Notes under the pieces: model-generated | Databases searched by the model: none | The model's input: only the letters and a program-made list of their open reading frames with translations | What the model was told of the DNA's origin: nothing | In this document: positions 33,300 to 42,208 of the stretch, one piece after another | Position numbering within the stretch: position 1 is the stretch's first letter | Layout: each line of letters starts with the position of its first letter | DNA from: Hymenobacter sediminis | Lineage (GTDB): Bacteria; Bacteroidota; Bacteroidia; Cytophagales; Hymenobacteraceae | Length of the DNA stretch: 64,000 bases | NCBI RefSeq assembly: GCF_003231285.1 | Contig: NZ_QKNS01000010.1 | Location: 62,001 to 126,000 of the forward strand | Direction: 5' to 3' | Position numbers and translations under genes: made by a program

Positions 33300-34334
33300 A
33301 TGAATACTCCTACTGTTCCCGTGCTGTATCCCCGGGCCTATCAGGCCAACGCGCTGGTGCGAGCTCCCCTGAAGCTCACGCACGTGGAAGCCCGGATTTT
33401 TGCCCTGGCTCTGGGCTGCATTCACCAGGACCAGACGGAACTGCCCGGAATTTCGATTCCCATCAACCGGGTCATGACGCAAAAGAAGGGCGGCAGCGTG
33501 TACGAGACCATCCGGGATGCCTGCAAAAGCCTCATGTCCAAAGTCGTCAGCATCGAGTCGCAGACGGGCAATAAAAAGCGCTTTACGGCCTATTCCATTA
33601 TCAGCTACCTGGACCTGAATGAAGGCACGGGCTTACTGACGGGTAACTTCGCCCCGGAAATCAAGCCGTTTCTGCTGCAGCTGGCCGAGCAGTACACCCA
33701 CGTGGAGCTGGAGTCCCTGCTCACGCTTAAATCCGCGCACGCCCACCGCCTGTACTGGCTGCTTAAGTCCTGGGATGACGTGGGGCTGTGGGAGGTGGAG
33801 TTTGAGGCCCTGCGCAAGCAGGTACTCGGGGATGACAACGACGTAACGTATACGCTCTTCTACGACTTCAAGCGCTACGTGCTGGAGCCCGCCATGCGCG
33901 AGCTGCACTCCCTGGGCTGGGTGGTCAACTACGAGCCCATCAAGGATGGTAAAAAAGTCAAGTCCGTCCGCTTCCTGATTCCCAAGCCGCAGGTCCGGCT
34001 GGCGGAGCCGGCGGATGAGGTGAGTCCCCCAAAAACCACTAGTCCGGTCCGGCCCGTGGAAAAGCAGATGACGCTGGCCCTGCAGGCGGAGCTGCCGACC
34101 CTGCAGCAGCGCATTATCACCCGCCTACAGAAACTGAAAATGACCGCGGCTCAGATCCAGCACGTGCTGGAGTTCATGGGAGATGATGAAGCCCGGATTG
34201 CCCGCCTGATGAAAGTCTCGCACCCGTTGCTGCGCGACTTCGAAGCCGGCAACAAAGTGTTTGATAACCTTGGGGGAACCACCATTAACCTGCTGAAAAC
34301 GGAATTTCCGGGGCTGTACACGGTTCTGAAATAG
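33300..34334 (+). CDS. Replication initiator, Rep_3/RepB family (replicon 1)
   Basis: The 344-residue protein has the two winged-helix domains of RepB-type initiators. Key segments are LVRAPLKLTHVEARIFALAL, MSKVVSIESQTGNKKRFTAY, the conserved FAPEIKPFLLQLAEQYTHVE and TLKSAHAHRLYWLLKSWDDV, and TLFYDFKRYVLEPAMRELHS. A C-terminal helical extension (LQQRIITRLQKLKMTAAQIQ) follows. It binds the iterons upstream and opens the origin. It is about 50% identical by eye to the second initiator at 38363-39391, so the two are paralogs with different iterons. Confidence 0.9.
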   Translation: MNTPTVPVLYPRAYQANALVRAPLKLTHVEARIFALALGCIHQDQTELPGISIPINRVMTQKKGGSVYETIRDACKSLMSKVVSIESQTGNKKRFTAYSIISYLDLNEGTGLLTGNFAPEIKPFLLQLAEQYTHVELESLLTLKSAHAHRLYWLLKSWDDVGLWEVEFEALRKQVLGDDNDVTYTLFYDFKRYVLEPAMRELHSLGWVVNYEPIKDGKKVKSVRFLIPKPQVRLAEPADEVSPPKTTSPVRPVEKQMTLALQAELPTLQQRIITRLQKLKMTAAQIQHVLEFMGDDEARIARLMKVSHPLLRDFEAGNKVFDNLGGTTINLLKTEFPGLYTVLK

Positions 34335-34420
34335 ACAGGAATGCAGCGGCACTTAGCCGTCCCTACCGGTGGCCGTATGGAAGCCGCCCTTGGTACGTAG
34401 CGTAGGATTATGCCCATGCC

Positions 34421-34570
34421 TTAGAAGGTAGTTGAAGGGGGAAACCACAGCTGAAACGTACTGCCCGCCCCCGCTACCGAATGAACCTGAATGCTGCCCT
34501 GGTGCAACTGCATGATCTGCTTGGCCAGGCTCAGGCCAATCCCGTGTCCGCTGTATGCCGGCGGGGGTAT
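34421..34570 (-). pseudogene. Histidine kinase C-terminal remnant
   Basis: Reading the minus strand gives GHGIGLSLAKQIMQLHQG, then SIQVHSVAGAGSTFQLWFP and a stop at 34421-34423. This is the last part (G2 box and final strand) of a histidine kinase ATP-binding domain. Nothing recognisable precedes it, so only this tail remains. The rest of the gap up to 34795 shows no gene. Confidence 0.7.
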
Positions 34571-34795
34571 GCCCTAAGACCTCTTCTTCTGAGTGTAAAA
34601 CACGGCCCGGGCCACCGCGTGCCGCCCCTCGCCCTGGGTGAGTTGCACCAGGATACGGCGCCGCTAAGCCTCATTTCGTACGCAGGCCAGCAGGTACCCC
34701 CTTGGCGATCCGGACCAGTATTGCGTTCCAGCCCGAGTCTAGATATCCACCAGCATCAAGCACTATCATTGCTGGAGCCCTTTCCATCCGGAGAA

Positions 34796-35695
34796 CTAGT
34801 TGAGAAATTTGGCCCGGTACTCGTGGGGCGTCAGGCCGATTTCTTTTTTGAACAGCCGGGTGAAGTAGGGCGGATTGTTGAAGCCCAGCTCGTAGGCCGT
34901 TTGGGCAATGGTGTTGTCGGAGCTGATGAGCAGGTTTTTAGCCTCGTCCAGCAAGAAGGCATGGATGTGGTCGAGAGCCGTTTTGCCGGTTTCCTGCTTG
35001 AGCAAATCGGTGAGGTAGCGCGGCGAGGTGTGCAGCTGGTCGGCCAGGTACTTCACGGTGGGCAGGCCCAGGGTCTGCAGATTCCCCTGCTTGCGGTAGG
35101 CGGCGAGCAAGCTCGTGAACCGGGTCACCGTGCTGCCCGACAAGGTGCTGCGGTTGAGAAACTGCCGCTTGTAGAAGCGCTGCGAGTAGGACAGCATGGA
35201 ATCCAGGTGCTTGAGAATTATCTCCTTGCTGTACTCGTCCTGGTTGTTACCGTACTCGAAGCCCATTTGGTGGTACAAGTCCCAAAGAATCTGCTCCTCG
35301 CGGGGAGCCAGGTGCAGGGCCTCGTTGACTTCGTACTCGAAAAAGCCGTACTTTTTTATTTCCGCGTGTAGGGGGTGGCCCAGCAAGTAGTCTTCGTGCA
35401 CGATAATCACGAACGCCATGTCGACGAGCTGCAGGTCCGTGATTTGGATGACCTGTCGGGGCTTCACAAACGAGAGGGCGCCGGCCTCGTGGTCGTAGCT
35501 GGTTTTGCCGTAGAGGAAGCGGCCACCCGGCTTCATCTTGCGGAAGCTGATCAGGTAGAAATCCGTCGTCAGCGGGTCCTCGCCGAAGGTGCAGCGCAGC
35601 AGCTGTTCGCAGGTGAGCAGGCTCAGCAGCGGCTGCTGGGGCGGCGGGTAGCCACAGGCGCGGTGAAAGGCACTGATGCTGGTGATATGCTTCAT
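34796..35695 (-). CDS. AraC family regulator
   Basis: The 299-residue protein starts MKHITSISAFHRACGYPPPQ and has an N-terminal effector half (TSYDHEAGALSFVKPRQVIQ). The DNA-binding half begins near residue 215 with LPTVKYLADQLHTSPRYLTD, then TIAQTAYELGFNNPPYFTRL FKKEIGLTP, the AraC signature. Its start lies 118 bases after the stop of the SDR gene 35813-36634, same strand, so they probably share a transcript. It resembles the AraC protein at 17193-18104. Confidence 0.85.
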   Translation of the reverse strand: MKHITSISAFHRACGYPPPQQPLLSLLTCEQLLRCTFGEDPLTTDFYLISFRKMKPGGRFLYGKTSYDHEAGALSFVKPRQVIQITDLQLVDMAFVIIVHEDYLLGHPLHAEIKKYGFFEYEVNEALHLAPREEQILWDLYHQMGFEYGNNQDEYSKEIILKHLDSMLSYSQRFYKRQFLNRSTLSGSTVTRFTSLLAAYRKQGNLQTLGLPTVKYLADQLHTSPRYLTDLLKQETGKTALDHIHAFLLDEAKNLLISSDNTIAQTAYELGFNNPPYFTRLFKKEIGLTPHEYRAKFLN

Positions 35696-35812
35696 GGGCG
35701 GGACACGTCGTAACGGGGGAAATGCCAGGGGAAAGATACCGAAAACGGCCCCTACTCCCCGTAGGAGCAGGAGCGGTTTTCGCGTTTAGCCGGTCCTATT
35801 GGTAAGGAACAC

Positions 35813-36634
35813 TTAGCCGTGGGCCCGTTCGGCCACGGGCTGCCACTCCGCCCAGCTGGCGAGGCGCTTAGCGTACACGTGTTGGGCCCAGGGATAAGCT
35901 GCCTTGCCCATAAACAGGCGCAGCGGCGGGTTCGGCGCATCCACCAGCTGCAGGATGGCCGGCACCGTGGCGGTCGGCTCGCCGTAGTTGTCCGGGTGAA
36001 AGGCGGGCAGGCCATAGAGCGAGGCCTTGGCCTGGTCGTAGGCCGCAATGGTGGGGCTGTGCACGGCGGAAGCGCCACCGAAGTCGGTTTTGAACACGTT
36101 GGGCTCCACTACCGTGACGTGAATGCCGAAGCCTTTCACTTCGTGGTACAGGGCTTCGCTCAGGCCTTCCACGGCAAACTTGGTGGCGCTGTAAATGCCG
36201 GAACCCGCCGCGCTGGTAATGCCCAGTACACTGGAAAGCTGAATAAGGTGGCCGCTGCCCTGAGCCCGCATGAGGGGCAACGCCGCTTGCATTACCCAGA
36301 GCGTGCCCAGCAGGTTGGCGTCGAGAATGTCGCGCACGGCCTGCTCTTCCACCTCCTCCACGGCCCCGAACAGCCCGTAGCCGGCGTTGTTAATGACCAC
36401 GTCGAGGGTGCCGAAATGGGCGTGGGCCTGCTGCACGGCGGCCAGGCACTGGGCCCGGTCGGTAATATCGAGGGCCAGCGGCAGGAAGGCCGACCCGTAG
36501 GTGTCGGCCAGGTACTGCAGGCCGCTCACGTTGCGGGAAGTGGCGGCTACGTTGTCGCCGCGTTTCAGAAAAGCCTCGGCCCACAGGTTGCCGAAGCCCC
36601 GTGAGGCACCGGTAATGAAGATTGTCTTTGCCAT
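35813..36634 (-). CDS. Short-chain dehydrogenase, classical SDR
   Basis: ATG 36634 gives 273 residues; the upstream in-frame ATG at 36661 adds nine non-conserved residues. Motifs: FITGASRGFG for the cofactor (residues 5-14), VVINNAGYG near 80, SSVLGITSAAGSGIYSATK with the active Ser, Tyr and Lys near 134-151, and VVEPNVFKTDFG. The 'RGFG' in place of RGIG and the 'FGGASAVHSP' segment are common in the SDR branch annotated as oxidoreductase. The substrate is unknown. It is upstream of the AraC gene at 34796. Confidence 0.85.
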   Translation of the reverse strand: MAKTIFITGASRGFGNLWAEAFLKRGDNVAATSRNVSGLQYLADTYGSAFLPLALDITDRAQCLAAVQQAHAHFGTLDVVINNAGYGLFGAVEEVEEQAVRDILDANLLGTLWVMQAALPLMRAQGSGHLIQLSSVLGITSAAGSGIYSATKFAVEGLSEALYHEVKGFGIHVTVVEPNVFKTDFGGASAVHSPTIAAYDQAKASLYGLPAFHPDNYGEPTATVPAILQLVDAPNPPLRLFMGKAAYPWAQHVYAKRLASWAEWQPVAERAHG

Positions 36635-36861
36635 CGTTTTGTAGTGGTGAAGTGATGACACAAATCTCCGGCGCGGCCACCCCGTCCGACTTATACAAAA
36701 GGCGGAAGTCGTGATACGGATTAACGTCAGCCATTATTTACAGCCGCCTACCCACCCGTAGCCCCTGCGGCAAGGCTCAACCGCAGCCGACAACTGGTAG
36801 CTGACGCGGTTAGGCCATTGTGAGGATCTTTGCCGTCTCATCACCCGCAATCATTTAGCCG

Positions 36862-37758
36862 ATGCACTACGAGGATATGCTCTACGGCGCCACGCAACTG
36901 CCCCCGGCCGTTGCGGATCTGCTGCACACCGCCCCGCTGCAACGTCTGCGCGGCATTCACCAGGGCGGCGCCATTATCTTGGCTAACCCGGCGATCAACC
37001 ACACCCGTTTCGACCACTCGGTGGGGGTTATGTTGCTAATCCGGCAGCTCGGCGGCAGCCTGCGCGAGCAGCTCGCGGGCTTGCTGCACGACGTCTCGCA
37101 CACGGCGTTTTCGCACCTGATCGACTACGTGCTGGAGCTGCCGGGGGAGGACTACCACGAGCAGCGTTACGAAACGGTGCTGGCGGACTCAGCCATTCAA
37201 GGGGCGCTGGCCCGCCACGGCTTTCACTACCGGGAGTTTCTGGACCTCGACGAGTTCACTTTGCTGGAGCAGCCCTTGCCCAACCTGGCGGCCGACCGAA
37301 TCGACTATACCCTGCGCGACCTGCATCAGCTGGGGGTGCTATCCCCCGACGACGTCAGGTGGTTTGTGCAGGGCTTGCGCGTGCACGAGGGGCGCGTTGT
37401 GGTTGGCAGCGCGGAGCATGCTCGGTGGTTCAGCCAACAGTACGCCTACCTGATCGAGCACTATTTTGCCGGTCCGCGGAGTCAAGCAGCCAGCCGGTTC
37501 CTGCGTGACCTTATCCGCACGTACTACGTGGCCGGCCAGCTGACCCTGGACGACTTCCACCAAGATGACGCGCAGCTGCTAGCGCGGCTGCACGCCCTGA
37601 GTGGACAGCCCGTGGCTGACCTGTACGCTGCTTGGCAACAGAGCCAGCCGCCCCGCCCCGCCATCGCCCTGAAGCCCCGGCACGTGGACCCCGAAATCTT
37701 ACTAGGAAACCAGGTGATTCGCTTATCCACGCTTGATGATTCGCCCTCTCACCCCTAG
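36862..37758 (+). CDS. HD-domain phosphohydrolase
   Basis: The 298-residue protein has the HD fold of nucleotide phosphohydrolases: RLRGIHQGGA, TRFDHSVGVMLLIRQLGG with the first His, LAGLLHDVSHTAFSHLIDY with the HD pair, and LAADRIDYTLRDLHQLGVLS with the last Asp. This layout resembles the dGTPase/SAMHD1-like group. Such enzymes cleave nucleotide phosphates and need divalent metals; the actual substrate is unknown. A GATCTTTG at about 36825-36832 may be its -7 element. The gene is monocistronic. Confidence 0.8.
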   Translation: MHYEDMLYGATQLPPAVADLLHTAPLQRLRGIHQGGAIILANPAINHTRFDHSVGVMLLIRQLGGSLREQLAGLLHDVSHTAFSHLIDYVLELPGEDYHEQRYETVLADSAIQGALARHGFHYREFLDLDEFTLLEQPLPNLAADRIDYTLRDLHQLGVLSPDDVRWFVQGLRVHEGRVVVGSAEHARWFSQQYAYLIEHYFAGPRSQAASRFLRDLIRTYYVAGQLTLDDFHQDDAQLLARLHALSGQPVADLYAAWQQSQPPRPAIALKPRHVDPEILLGNQVIRLSTLDDSPSHP

Positions 37759-38153
37759 CAAGCGTCAGCAAATACGCAAGTTCAGCCGAACCTGCTAGCC
37801 GCATATTCCCGTTTTGGACCGCCCAGGCAAAGTAATAGGTGTTTTCGAGCTCGTTCAATTGTGGCAATTGCTACTTACTCTGACAGGGCAGGCCGCTTAC
37901 GCCCAGCAGTATGATCTGGCGGTTAGGTGCCCGTACAGGGCACGGCCAACATCTCGCCTGGTCGGCATATTCTTACCGCTGCGGCCGATAGCATGTACAT
38001 CTTAGGGGAATCTGTCGGGAACGCTGGCTATTAGGCTAACCCCGTTGTTTGGAGGCCCTGGCAGCTAATCATCCCGTTATATCCAGTCCGGCTTCCTCGT
38101 CTAACAGGATGATGGATACGAGATTGCAGAAGCACTTAAACCGCGATATAAAA
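37759..38153. other. Gap after the HD gene
   Basis: No supported gene lies here; it joins the second repeat region of ACACC/GGTGT words. Confidence 0.4.
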
Positions 38154-38290
38154 TCACCTTCTTCTACACCTTAATTCACAGCCAAATACAGGTGTAAAAG
38201 AAGGTGTTCGTTTTGCTCAATCATTACTTATTACTGGTGTATTATATCACCTGAATCCACACCTAATAACAGGTGTTATAATAGGTTTAA
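38154..38290. repeat. Second cluster of ACACCT/AGGTGT words, beside rep 2
   Basis: At least seven ACACCT/CACCT or AGGTGT/GGTGT units occur here. Part forms an inverted repeat: CACCTTCTTCTACACC and GGTGTAAAAGAAGGTG pair with one or two mismatches. Another pair, ATCACCTGAATCCACACC and AGGTGTTATAATAGG, follows. The words match the partition repeats at 30.6-30.97 kb. The cluster ends 70 bases from the stop of rep 2. Confidence 0.6.
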
Positions 38291-38362
38291 AATAATATTA
38301 TAAAATACTGATTAACAAAGAAAAAATGATGTAAGTTAAGTGTTAAAGCTTGTTAGAATTGG

Positions 38363-39391
38363 CTACAGTCTTGAGAACAACCTTGGGAACTCCGTTTTCA
38401 GATGATTGATTGTCGTGGCACCGATGTTGTCGAATACTTTAGACTTGGTTTCGTAGTTCACCAGCAGTTGGTGCGTAGATTTCAGCAGCTTCATGAAACC
38501 AGCTTCATCATCACCTAAGAAATCTAATACAGTTTTGATCTGCGAGTCGGTCACCTGCAGCTTCTGTAGGCGGGCAATGATGCGCTGATGCAGGGTAGGT
38601 AATTCGGCAATGATACCTAGGGTCAGTTGGTCGGCCTGTTTCTGCTTTTGTCGGCTTCTTGGGGTAATATCAATGATTTGCGCATCGGTAGTGCCACCTG
38701 CCGTGACATGCTTGGGGATGGTAAAACGAATCTTGCTCACCTTCCGACCCACTTTTAGTGGCTCCCAACCCACCAGCCAGCCAATATCGTGTAATTCCCT
38801 TACCGCTGGTTCCAGAACGTAGCGCTTAAAGTCGTAGAAGATAGTGTAGGCCGTATCTTCCGTGCCGACCATCTGTTCCCGCAGCTTGTCAATTTCCACT
38901 TCCCAGCTGCCCACATCATCCCAACTACTCAGCAGCCAGTAGAGGCGATGCGCATGGGCACTCTTCAGGGTCAGGATGGTTTCGATCTCAACCGTTGTGT
39001 ATTCACTGGCTAGTTCAAGTAAAAACGGCTTTATCTCCGGAGCAAAATTTCCCGTCACGTAGCCCGTGCCTTCGTCAATTTCCATAAAGCTGATGATACC
39101 ATAGTTTTTGATATTCATCTTACCTCTGGAATTTGTCCGGGCAATGCTGACTACCTTGCCCATTAAGGTTTTGCAGGCCACATCAATCTGCTCATAAACC
39201 GGCCCCGACTTCGCCTTCGGAATAATCCGTTTCATTGGAATCCGAATCTGAGGCAACTCCAATGACTTCGAGTGGATGCACCCTAGCGCCAAGGCAATGA
39301 TGCGGGCCTCAATGTGATTCAACTTCAAAGGAGACCTAACTAGAATGTTTGCTTGGCGGGCCTGGGGGTATAGAGCTAATTCCATTTTCAA
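38363..39391 (-). CDS. Replication initiator, Rep_3/RepB family (replicon 2)
   Basis: The 342-residue protein has the same domain order as the initiator at 33300: LVRSPLKLNHIEARIIALAL, MGKVVSIARTNSRGKMNIKN, GNFAPEIKPFLLELASEYTT, TLKSAHAHRLYWLLSSWDDV, TIFYDFKRYVLEPAVRELHD, and the helical C-terminus LHQRIIARLQKLQVTDSQIK. The first two codons (ATG AAA ATG) leave two start choices, 39391 and 39385. It points away from replicon 1, and its iterons lie upstream of it at 39481-39766. Codon use is less GC-rich than in rep 1, a sign of separate origin. Confidence 0.9.
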   Translation of the reverse strand: MKMELALYPQARQANILVRSPLKLNHIEARIIALALGCIHSKSLELPQIRIPMKRIIPKAKSGPVYEQIDVACKTLMGKVVSIARTNSRGKMNIKNYGIISFMEIDEGTGYVTGNFAPEIKPFLLELASEYTTVEIETILTLKSAHAHRLYWLLSSWDDVGSWEVEIDKLREQMVGTEDTAYTIFYDFKRYVLEPAVRELHDIGWLVGWEPLKVGRKVSKIRFTIPKHVTAGGTTDAQIIDITPRSRQKQKQADQLTLGIIAELPTLHQRIIARLQKLQVTDSQIKTVLDFLGDDEAGFMKLLKSTHQLLVNYETKSKVFDNIGATTINHLKTEFPRLFSRL

Positions 39392-39480
39392 GCTTGCGGA
39401 TTAAAGCTATCCCAAACTACGGAAAATAATATCAGCTCTTCCGTAATGAAGCTCTGTTTCTTAAGCTCAACTTTTACGAG

Positions 39481-39980
39481 GTGTAATTTCTTCCGTAGTT
39501 CATTTAGCCGCTGTTATGGGTGTAGTTTCTTCCGTAGTTAGTTTACAGAGTGTAATTTCTTCCGCAATAGTGCAGAGGTCTTTTCCGCTGCTAAGGGGCC
39601 AAAGGAGGGTGTAGCTTCTTCCGTAGTTGACAGGACGTAGTGTAATTCCTTCCGTAGTAAGTGTAGTTTCTTCCGTAGATAGGTGTAGTTCCTTCCGTAA
39701 TAGAGTGTAATTTCTTCCGTAATTGGGTGTAGTTTCTTCCGTAGCAAAGTGTAATTCTTTCCGTAGATAACCTGCTTAATAATTTGATTTACAGATATTT
39801 ATGCGTGTTAGAAGAAAGAATAAGAATAAGTAGAAAAAGGGAAAGGGATTCAGGTTTTTAGCTTGTCTTTTTTTCCTCTCAGATCTGCCTGCAGTTAAGT
39901 AAAAGCCTTTAAATAATGGGGTAGGGCTGGTAGAAGCCTTTGGGGGAAAACTCTCAGAGCAACTACGGAAGAAATTACAC
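39481..39980. repeat. Iterons of replicon 2 (origin)
   Basis: An 18-bp unit, GTGTAGTTTCTTCCGTAG with A/G and T/C variants, occurs ten times in one direction: 39481, 39520, 39550, 39609, 39640, 39661, 39683, 39705, 39727 and 39749. The last five steps are exactly 22 bp, two helical turns. One reversed copy lies at 39963-39980, beyond an AT-rich stretch (39770-39850). They differ fully in sequence from the replicon 1 iterons. They are the likely binding sites of the minus-strand initiator at 38363-39391. Confidence 0.85.
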
Positions 39981-40716
39981 CATCGTATCGTTAACTCAGC
40001 TGCCTATTCTACCGCACCTAAGGCAGTTATTGATAACGTCAGAGTTACTGCCCCCCCGCTTTACTTAATTCCGTTGGATGGACAGGTATGGGGTTTGGTG
40101 TAAGTTCTCTTGCTACTGTTTGCTATGGATGCTCAGCGTCAAAGCTGGCAACTCTTGAATAAGGGGAAAAGCGTACGGTGGTCCGATTTAAAGCTGAAGG
40201 TTTCCGCACGCCAGTTGCTTTAGTTACGTCAGCAGCGCTAACCACTTAGGCTGCTGCGTACTGCCTGCTCCTTGATTTTCCATCATTCGAGCGACTCACC
40301 TGCTCCCTACTCTTGTTAGTTCTCGTAGAGGTCACACTCGTTCCCCAGGGGCGGTAGGGGAGGGAAGGGGGTATTTTTCTGATCTGAATACCCCGGAATA
40401 ATATGACGACAAAAGGGTGATAGCCTAGTGGTTAATGCCGGGTGACGTGCAAGACAAGCGGTAGGTGCTAGTGCTACTGTTAAGAGATGACATAGAATTT
40501 TGCCATGGCAGAATGCTAAGGGTGTAGGACAAATGGAGTATTTAAATTTTCGCTGGGATGTGCCAATAAGGGCATGGTATAAAACCGCGTTCACCCTCCC
40601 GCGAAGGCAGTATATTTTAGTATATCGCGCAAATACGGTTTATACTTAAATATACTCTCATTTGTAAGCTGTTTGTACTCCTTACCCCGACGCTGGAAGA
40701 GTAAGAACTCTGTTAT
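39981..40716. other. Gap between replicon 2 and the resolvase
   Basis: No supported gene. AT-rich inverted words AGTATAT (40619-40625) and ATATACT (40654-40660) occur before the resolvase. A 32-residue frame at about 40124-40222 (MDAQRQSWQLLNKGKSVRWS at its start) is too short to call. Confidence 0.35.
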
Positions 40717-40750
40717 TGTCATTTTATAAACGCCCGTTTGTAAAATGACA
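40717..40750. other. Resolution-site-like inverted repeat
   Basis: TGTCATTTTATAAACG and CGTTTGTAAAATGACA pair with one mismatch around CC. The 34-bp site lies right before the serine recombinase start at 40772. Dimeric serine resolvases bind sites of this size. A similar site stands before the decayed resolvase at 57.7 kb. Confidence 0.6.
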
Positions 40751-40771
40751 AATGCCCCATATCTTGCCTTC

Positions 40772-41458
40772 ATGCAGCAGTATATTGCCTACTATCGGGT
40801 CAGCACGACCAAACAGGGTACCTCCGGCTTAGGCCTGGAAGCTCAGCAGCACGCAGTCGCGCAGTATGTCCGGGCGCCCGCACAGGTGCTGAGCCATTAC
40901 ACGGAGGTAGAGAGTGGCAAGAAAAATCAGCGCCCCCAACTGCTGGCCGCCATTGCCCACGCGCGACAAGCTGGTGCGACCCTGCTGATTGCCAAGCTTG
41001 ATCGTCTCTCGCGTAACGCCGGCTTTATCTTTGCCCTGCGCGACAGCGGAGTGGATTTTATCTGCTGTGATATGCCGGACGCCAATACACTCACGGTCGG
41101 CATTTTCGCCGTCCTGGCCCAGCACGAGCGGGAGTTGATCAGCAAACGAACCAAAGAAGCGCTAGCTGCTTTAAAGGCTCGCGGGGTAGCGCTCGGAACG
41201 CCAGCCAACCTTACCACTGAAGCAATGCGCCAAGGTCAGGTTGTGCGCCAGCAAAATGCCCGGGAGAATAAGGAGAATCGCCAGGCGGCGCGCTTAGCCG
41301 TCCTCTTACGCCAGCAGGGCCACACCCTGTTGCAGATAGCGCAGGAACTCAACAGCGGAGACTACCGCACCCGTCGGGGTAAAGAGTTTGATGCTACCGC
41401 CGTACGCCGACTACTCCTGCGACAGGAAATCATTACCGGATCAACAACTTTCATCTGA
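40772..41458 (+). CDS. Serine recombinase (resolvase family)
   Basis: ATG 40772 gives 228 residues; the upstream ATG 40745 lies inside the inverted repeat. The N-terminal catalytic domain has YYRVSTTKQGTSGLGLEAQQ with the active Ser near residue 10, then TLLIAKLDRLSRNAGFIFAL with the conserved Arg pair, and LTVGIFAVLAQHERELISKR. The C-terminal part (LLRQQGHTLLQIAQELNSGD, then TAVRRLLLRQEI) is a helix-turn-helix. It cuts and rejoins DNA by a phosphoserine link, usually to resolve plasmid multimers or transposon cointegrates. The dyad at 40717-40750 is the probable binding site. Confidence 0.85.
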   Translation: MQQYIAYYRVSTTKQGTSGLGLEAQQHAVAQYVRAPAQVLSHYTEVESGKKNQRPQLLAAIAHARQAGATLLIAKLDRLSRNAGFIFALRDSGVDFICCDMPDANTLTVGIFAVLAQHERELISKRTKEALAALKARGVALGTPANLTTEAMRQGQVVRQQNARENKENRQAARLAVLLRQQGHTLLQIAQELNSGDYRTRRGKEFDATAVRRLLLRQEIITGSTTFI

Positions 41459-41877
41459 TCTTGGATCGTATTCCGCCAGCAGTTAGCTCACCCGGGGGCG
41501 CAGGGTGCTCTGTTGGTTTATGTCCAGCCTTCAATTCCTGGGGAAAACTAAACTGGAAAAGCTATACCGCATAGGTTCAGGCCTGGTGATTGGCTTTGCC
41601 AATACCTCGCTTCAATCCTTGGTCGCAGATAGTGTGGGACTGGATATTGCGGCTGACAAGTACGGGAAAAGCGGTGCTTCAAGGCAAAGCGGCTCCACGA
41701 ATCCTGGCGCTCAAAAGCTGCCTTTTTAGCCCGAAAAACAGCTTTTTATGCGTATCTTAGGGTAACGTACGGTATTCACCTCGCCAACTCGGTTGCCTAT
41801 GAACGGCGAAACCCTGGGGGCGTGGAGGCCTCCAGGGTTTCAAGAAGTGGGTGCAGCAACACCTTACTTCTAACGCA
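41459..41877. other. Gap after the resolvase
   Basis: No supported gene. A hairpin AACCCTGG ... CCAGGGTT lies at about 41809-41840 and may terminate transcription from either side. Confidence 0.4.
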
Positions 41878-42009
41878 ATGGATAAGGAACGTGCTGAAAC
41901 GGATTTTAGGTTCACGCTTAAAATCCGGGTACCCCAGGAGCTGGTCAAGTGGCTGTTGGGGTTTCTAGTGGGCGGGAGTGCCGTGGCGCTGCTCGAACAC
42001 TGGAAGTAA
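41878..42009 (+). CDS. Small one-helix membrane protein, 43 residues
   Basis: ATG 41878 to TAA 42009 encodes 43 residues. The N-terminal half is charged (MDKERAETDFRFTLKIRVPQ). A single hydrophobic helix follows (LVKWLLGFLVGGSAVALL) and the end is EHWK. A good intrinsic terminator begins two bases after the stop, and a helix-breaking start suggests a real small membrane protein. The family is unknown. It could be a partner of the resolvase region or a small toxin-like peptide, but nothing shows that. Confidence 0.5.
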   Translation: MDKERAETDFRFTLKIRVPQELVKWLLGFLVGGSAVALLEHWK

Positions 42010-42010
42010 G

Positions 42011-42044
42011 GATACGGGGAGCCGAAAGGCTTCCCGTATTTTTT
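42011..42044 (+). terminator. Intrinsic terminator
   Basis: ATACGGGGAGCC and GGCTTCCCGTAT pair (one G-T) around GAAA and are followed by seven T. It ends the transcript of the 43-residue gene. Confidence 0.8.
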
Positions 42045-42208
42045 TACCCTATAAAGATAGGGTTTTCACGCGCCTAAAGTCAAGAGCAATCCTCAACGAG
42101 GATAGCAGTTCAGGTTTCCAGTTTTATTTAATCTACCCTTTCGTTCATGAAACCTCTCTGCTTTAGGTATTCATGGCTTACTTCCCCGCAGACAGTTGCT
42201 TGCCCCGC

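Noticed and set aside
32940..33482. Long open frame on the minus strand through the replicon 1 iterons
   Set aside because: The protein consists of repeated translations of the iteron (MPFFTQ, AIFHAD and so on) and overlaps the rep start. It is a by-product of the repeats.
34481..35371. Open frame of 296 codons on the plus strand antisense to an AraC gene
   Set aside because: The opposite strand carries an unmistakable AraC regulator and a histidine kinase tail. This frame has no family pattern.
35819..36604. Long open frame antisense to the SDR at 35813-36634
   Set aside because: It is a shadow of a clear SDR gene, caused by high GC content.
37725..37733. TTATCCACG as a DnaA box
   Set aside because: It lies inside the coding part of the HD gene, far from both iteron arrays, and is a single occurrence.
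39481..39766. Second set of regular repeats as a CRISPR candidate
   Set aside because: Same reasons: 18-bp units in 22-bp steps beside a replication initiator.
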